From the IMG/VR virus record IMGVR_UViG_3300036766_001162, positions 1 through 57,201 of that record: 57,201 nucleotides of DNA. One strand, written 5' to 3'. Both the position numbers and the translations under genes were made by a program. This document shows, in pieces, positions 56,090-57,201 of the stretch; the stretch's first letter is position 1; every line of letters begins with the position of its first letter. The notes under the pieces are model-generated. The model made no database searches. It was not told the DNA's origin and saw nothing but the letters and a program-made list of their open reading frames with translations. The stretch is from a virus.

Positions 56090-57201
56090 CACATCACCGT
56101 GTCGTAGCTGACGTAGAGGGCGCACGTCCCTTGCGCGGCGGCGAGCGCCGTCCCCACGACCGATACCTGCTTCATATCCATCTGATCCCCCGCGGTGAAC
56201 GCAATCGGCGCACTGGCCGACCCCGCCGCGGGCGTGCAGGTCTTGATCGCATTCGTGATGGTGCAGAGCATCGTGGTGTCCGCCAAGTTCTTCCGCAGCG
56301 TGAACGCCCGCGTGCTGGTATTCGTGGGGGTGGCATTGATCTGACAGGTCATCTTCCAGACCGTGCCGCTCCCGACCATCACCTGCACTTCATTCGTCTC
56401 CGTCGCGCTCGTACCGTTCGAGGGGCCATCGAGCGGCGCATAGATCGTCTGCGCGCCCGTGGTCAGAATCGGGAATTGGCTGTTTTGGATGCCGCCATTC
56501 TGCAGCAGCAACGAGCCGAAGCTCCCCTGATAGTTGGCGATGTTCCCGGTCGAGGCTGGCGTGGTGAAATTGTGGATGTTGTTGTCCCCGATCGCGATGT
56601 TGGTGATGGTATTGAACGAGGTCGGGAACTTGATCGCCGTGGTCGCCGTAGCCGTCGCCGCATTGAGCGTGTTCCCCGCGATCTGCCACTGACTAATCCG
56701 CGTATTGCCCAGGCTGGCCGAGGACTGGAAGTCCAGCCATATGGTATTCTGTGCATTACTGAATATCTGATTCCCCAAAATGATGACATCTGCCTCAGCA
56801 CTGCCGAGGAGGGCATCATAGTCCAGATGGCGCAAATACGTCGTATCGGTGCGATACCCGCAGGTGCCGGGCGTCCCATTGTTGCCACAACAGAATGCGC
56901 CTCCTGTCGCGCACACCCCGATGGCATTGGCGCTATGGACCGTGTTGGCATTGCAGGCGTTGGCACCACCCGCACACTGCGAGACGGTACACGCCTGCCC
57001 AATCGCAGCCCCACTGCCAGCCCCCACCGTCGAACACTGCTGTACCGGGCCCACGCCGCCGTACATGATATTGTTGGAAAAGGAGGCGTGCTGCATCCCC
57101 AGTGCCACCATGGGCGACCCCAGGAATGCGATCATGGGGTCGGGATTGCACTTCTTGACCCCCGCATTGCAGCTCCCGGTGCAGTCCGCATCACTGAAGC
57201 A
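56089..57201 (-). CDS. Large Cys-rich beta-helix appendage protein, C-terminal part (begins at 2588 across the circle junction)
   Basis: Continues the frame from base 1, so only 56089-57049 is unique; 57050-57201 duplicates the left end. This part has a Cys cluster (QACTVSQCAGGANACNANTV, ATGGAFCCGNNGTPGTCGY), more beta-helix turns (ADVIILGNQIFSNAQNTIWL, NTITNIAIGDNNIHNF) and a last domain of about 125 residues: TNEVQVMVGSGTVWKMTCQI, TSTRAFTLRKNLADTTMLCT, GDQMDMKQVSVVG, GTCALYVSYDTVM. That domain resembles the two small exported proteins just downstream (order of T-R-x-F-T, Cys pairs, closing T-C-x-x-x). Confidence 0.82.
   Translation of the reverse strand, partial: CFSDADCTGSCNAGVKKCNPDPMIAFLGSPMVALGMQHASFSNNIMYGGVGPVQQCSTVGAGSGAAIGQACTVSQCAGGANACNANTVHSANAIGVCATGGAFCCGNNGTPGTCGYRTDTTYLRHLDYDALLGSAEADVIILGNQIFSNAQNTIWLDFQSSASLGNTRISQWQIAGNTLNAATATATTAIKFPTSFNTITNIAIGDNNIHNFTTPASTGNIANYQGSFGSLLLQNGGIQNSQFPILTTGAQTIYAPLDGPSNGTSATETNEVQVMVGSGTVWKMTCQINATPTNTSTRAFTLRKNLADTTMLCTITNAIKTCTPAAGSASAPIAFTAGDQMDMKQVSVVGTALAAAQGTCALYVSYDTVM
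57050..57201. repeat. Right copy of the terminal direct repeat
   Basis: Matches 1-152 except T at 57075 against G at 26, which puts Asn instead of His in the encoded protein. See the left copy for interpretation. Confidence 0.95.

Overview
The window looks like one complete, circularly permuted genome of a temperate, siphovirus-like tailed phage. The first 152 bases recur at 57050-57201 with a single difference (26 versus 57075), so the unique circle is about 57,049 bp. DNA is GC-rich, Shine-Dalgarno sites are of the AGGAGG type, and ATGA/GTGA stop-start overlaps are everywhere. A lipoprotein box, several signal peptides and sigma70-like promoters suggest a Gram-negative host. The Cys-rich modules and long Thr/Ser linkers of some secreted proteins remind me of Binatota/Myxococcota secreted proteins, but host assignment is only a guess.

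Layout. One very long leftward (minus) unit starts near 18768, runs through position 1, wraps to 57049 and ends at 29358. In transcription order it holds two related DNA-binding proteins (18768-17627), an HNH enzyme, a replication initiator/loader, a DnaB-like helicase, a VRR-type nuclease, a double-HNH protein, small proteins, a triple-XRE regulator, TerS/TerL, another HNH protein, and a portal-MuF fusion containing an intein. Then come appendage and secreted proteins (3814 through the junction to 52637), protease/scaffold, major capsid protein, connector and tail genes, tape measure, tail-tip genes resembling the gene-transfer-agent (GTA) set (DUF2460, DUF2163, NlpC/P60, TipJ-like hub), and lysis genes. 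The plus strand carries the integrase (18923-19879) and, from 20328, a repressor followed by a recombination module (Sak4-like ATPase, PD-(D/E)XK nuclease, SSB), many tiny accessory genes and tRNA-Ser(UGA). A divergent XRE/YdaS-like pair with facing promoters at 20213-20327 is the likely lysogeny switch. A lipoprotein gene at 20932-20534 is probably a lysogenic-conversion gene.

Most interesting: the MuF domain is split by a 364-residue intein (5047-3956), and the intein's middle is, on the opposite strand and exactly in codon register, a 325-residue gene (4034-5011) with its own AGGAGG. It encodes three helix-turn-helix repeats plus a Vsr/DUF559-like nuclease domain. This looks like a homing endonuclease encoded antisense to the intein that carries it. 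Other notable points are a family of signal-peptide-bearing, Cys-rich proteins embedded in the virion operon, an approximately 18-residue Gly/Ala repeat protein, and recurrent RBS-containing cassettes at the junctions of the small early genes.
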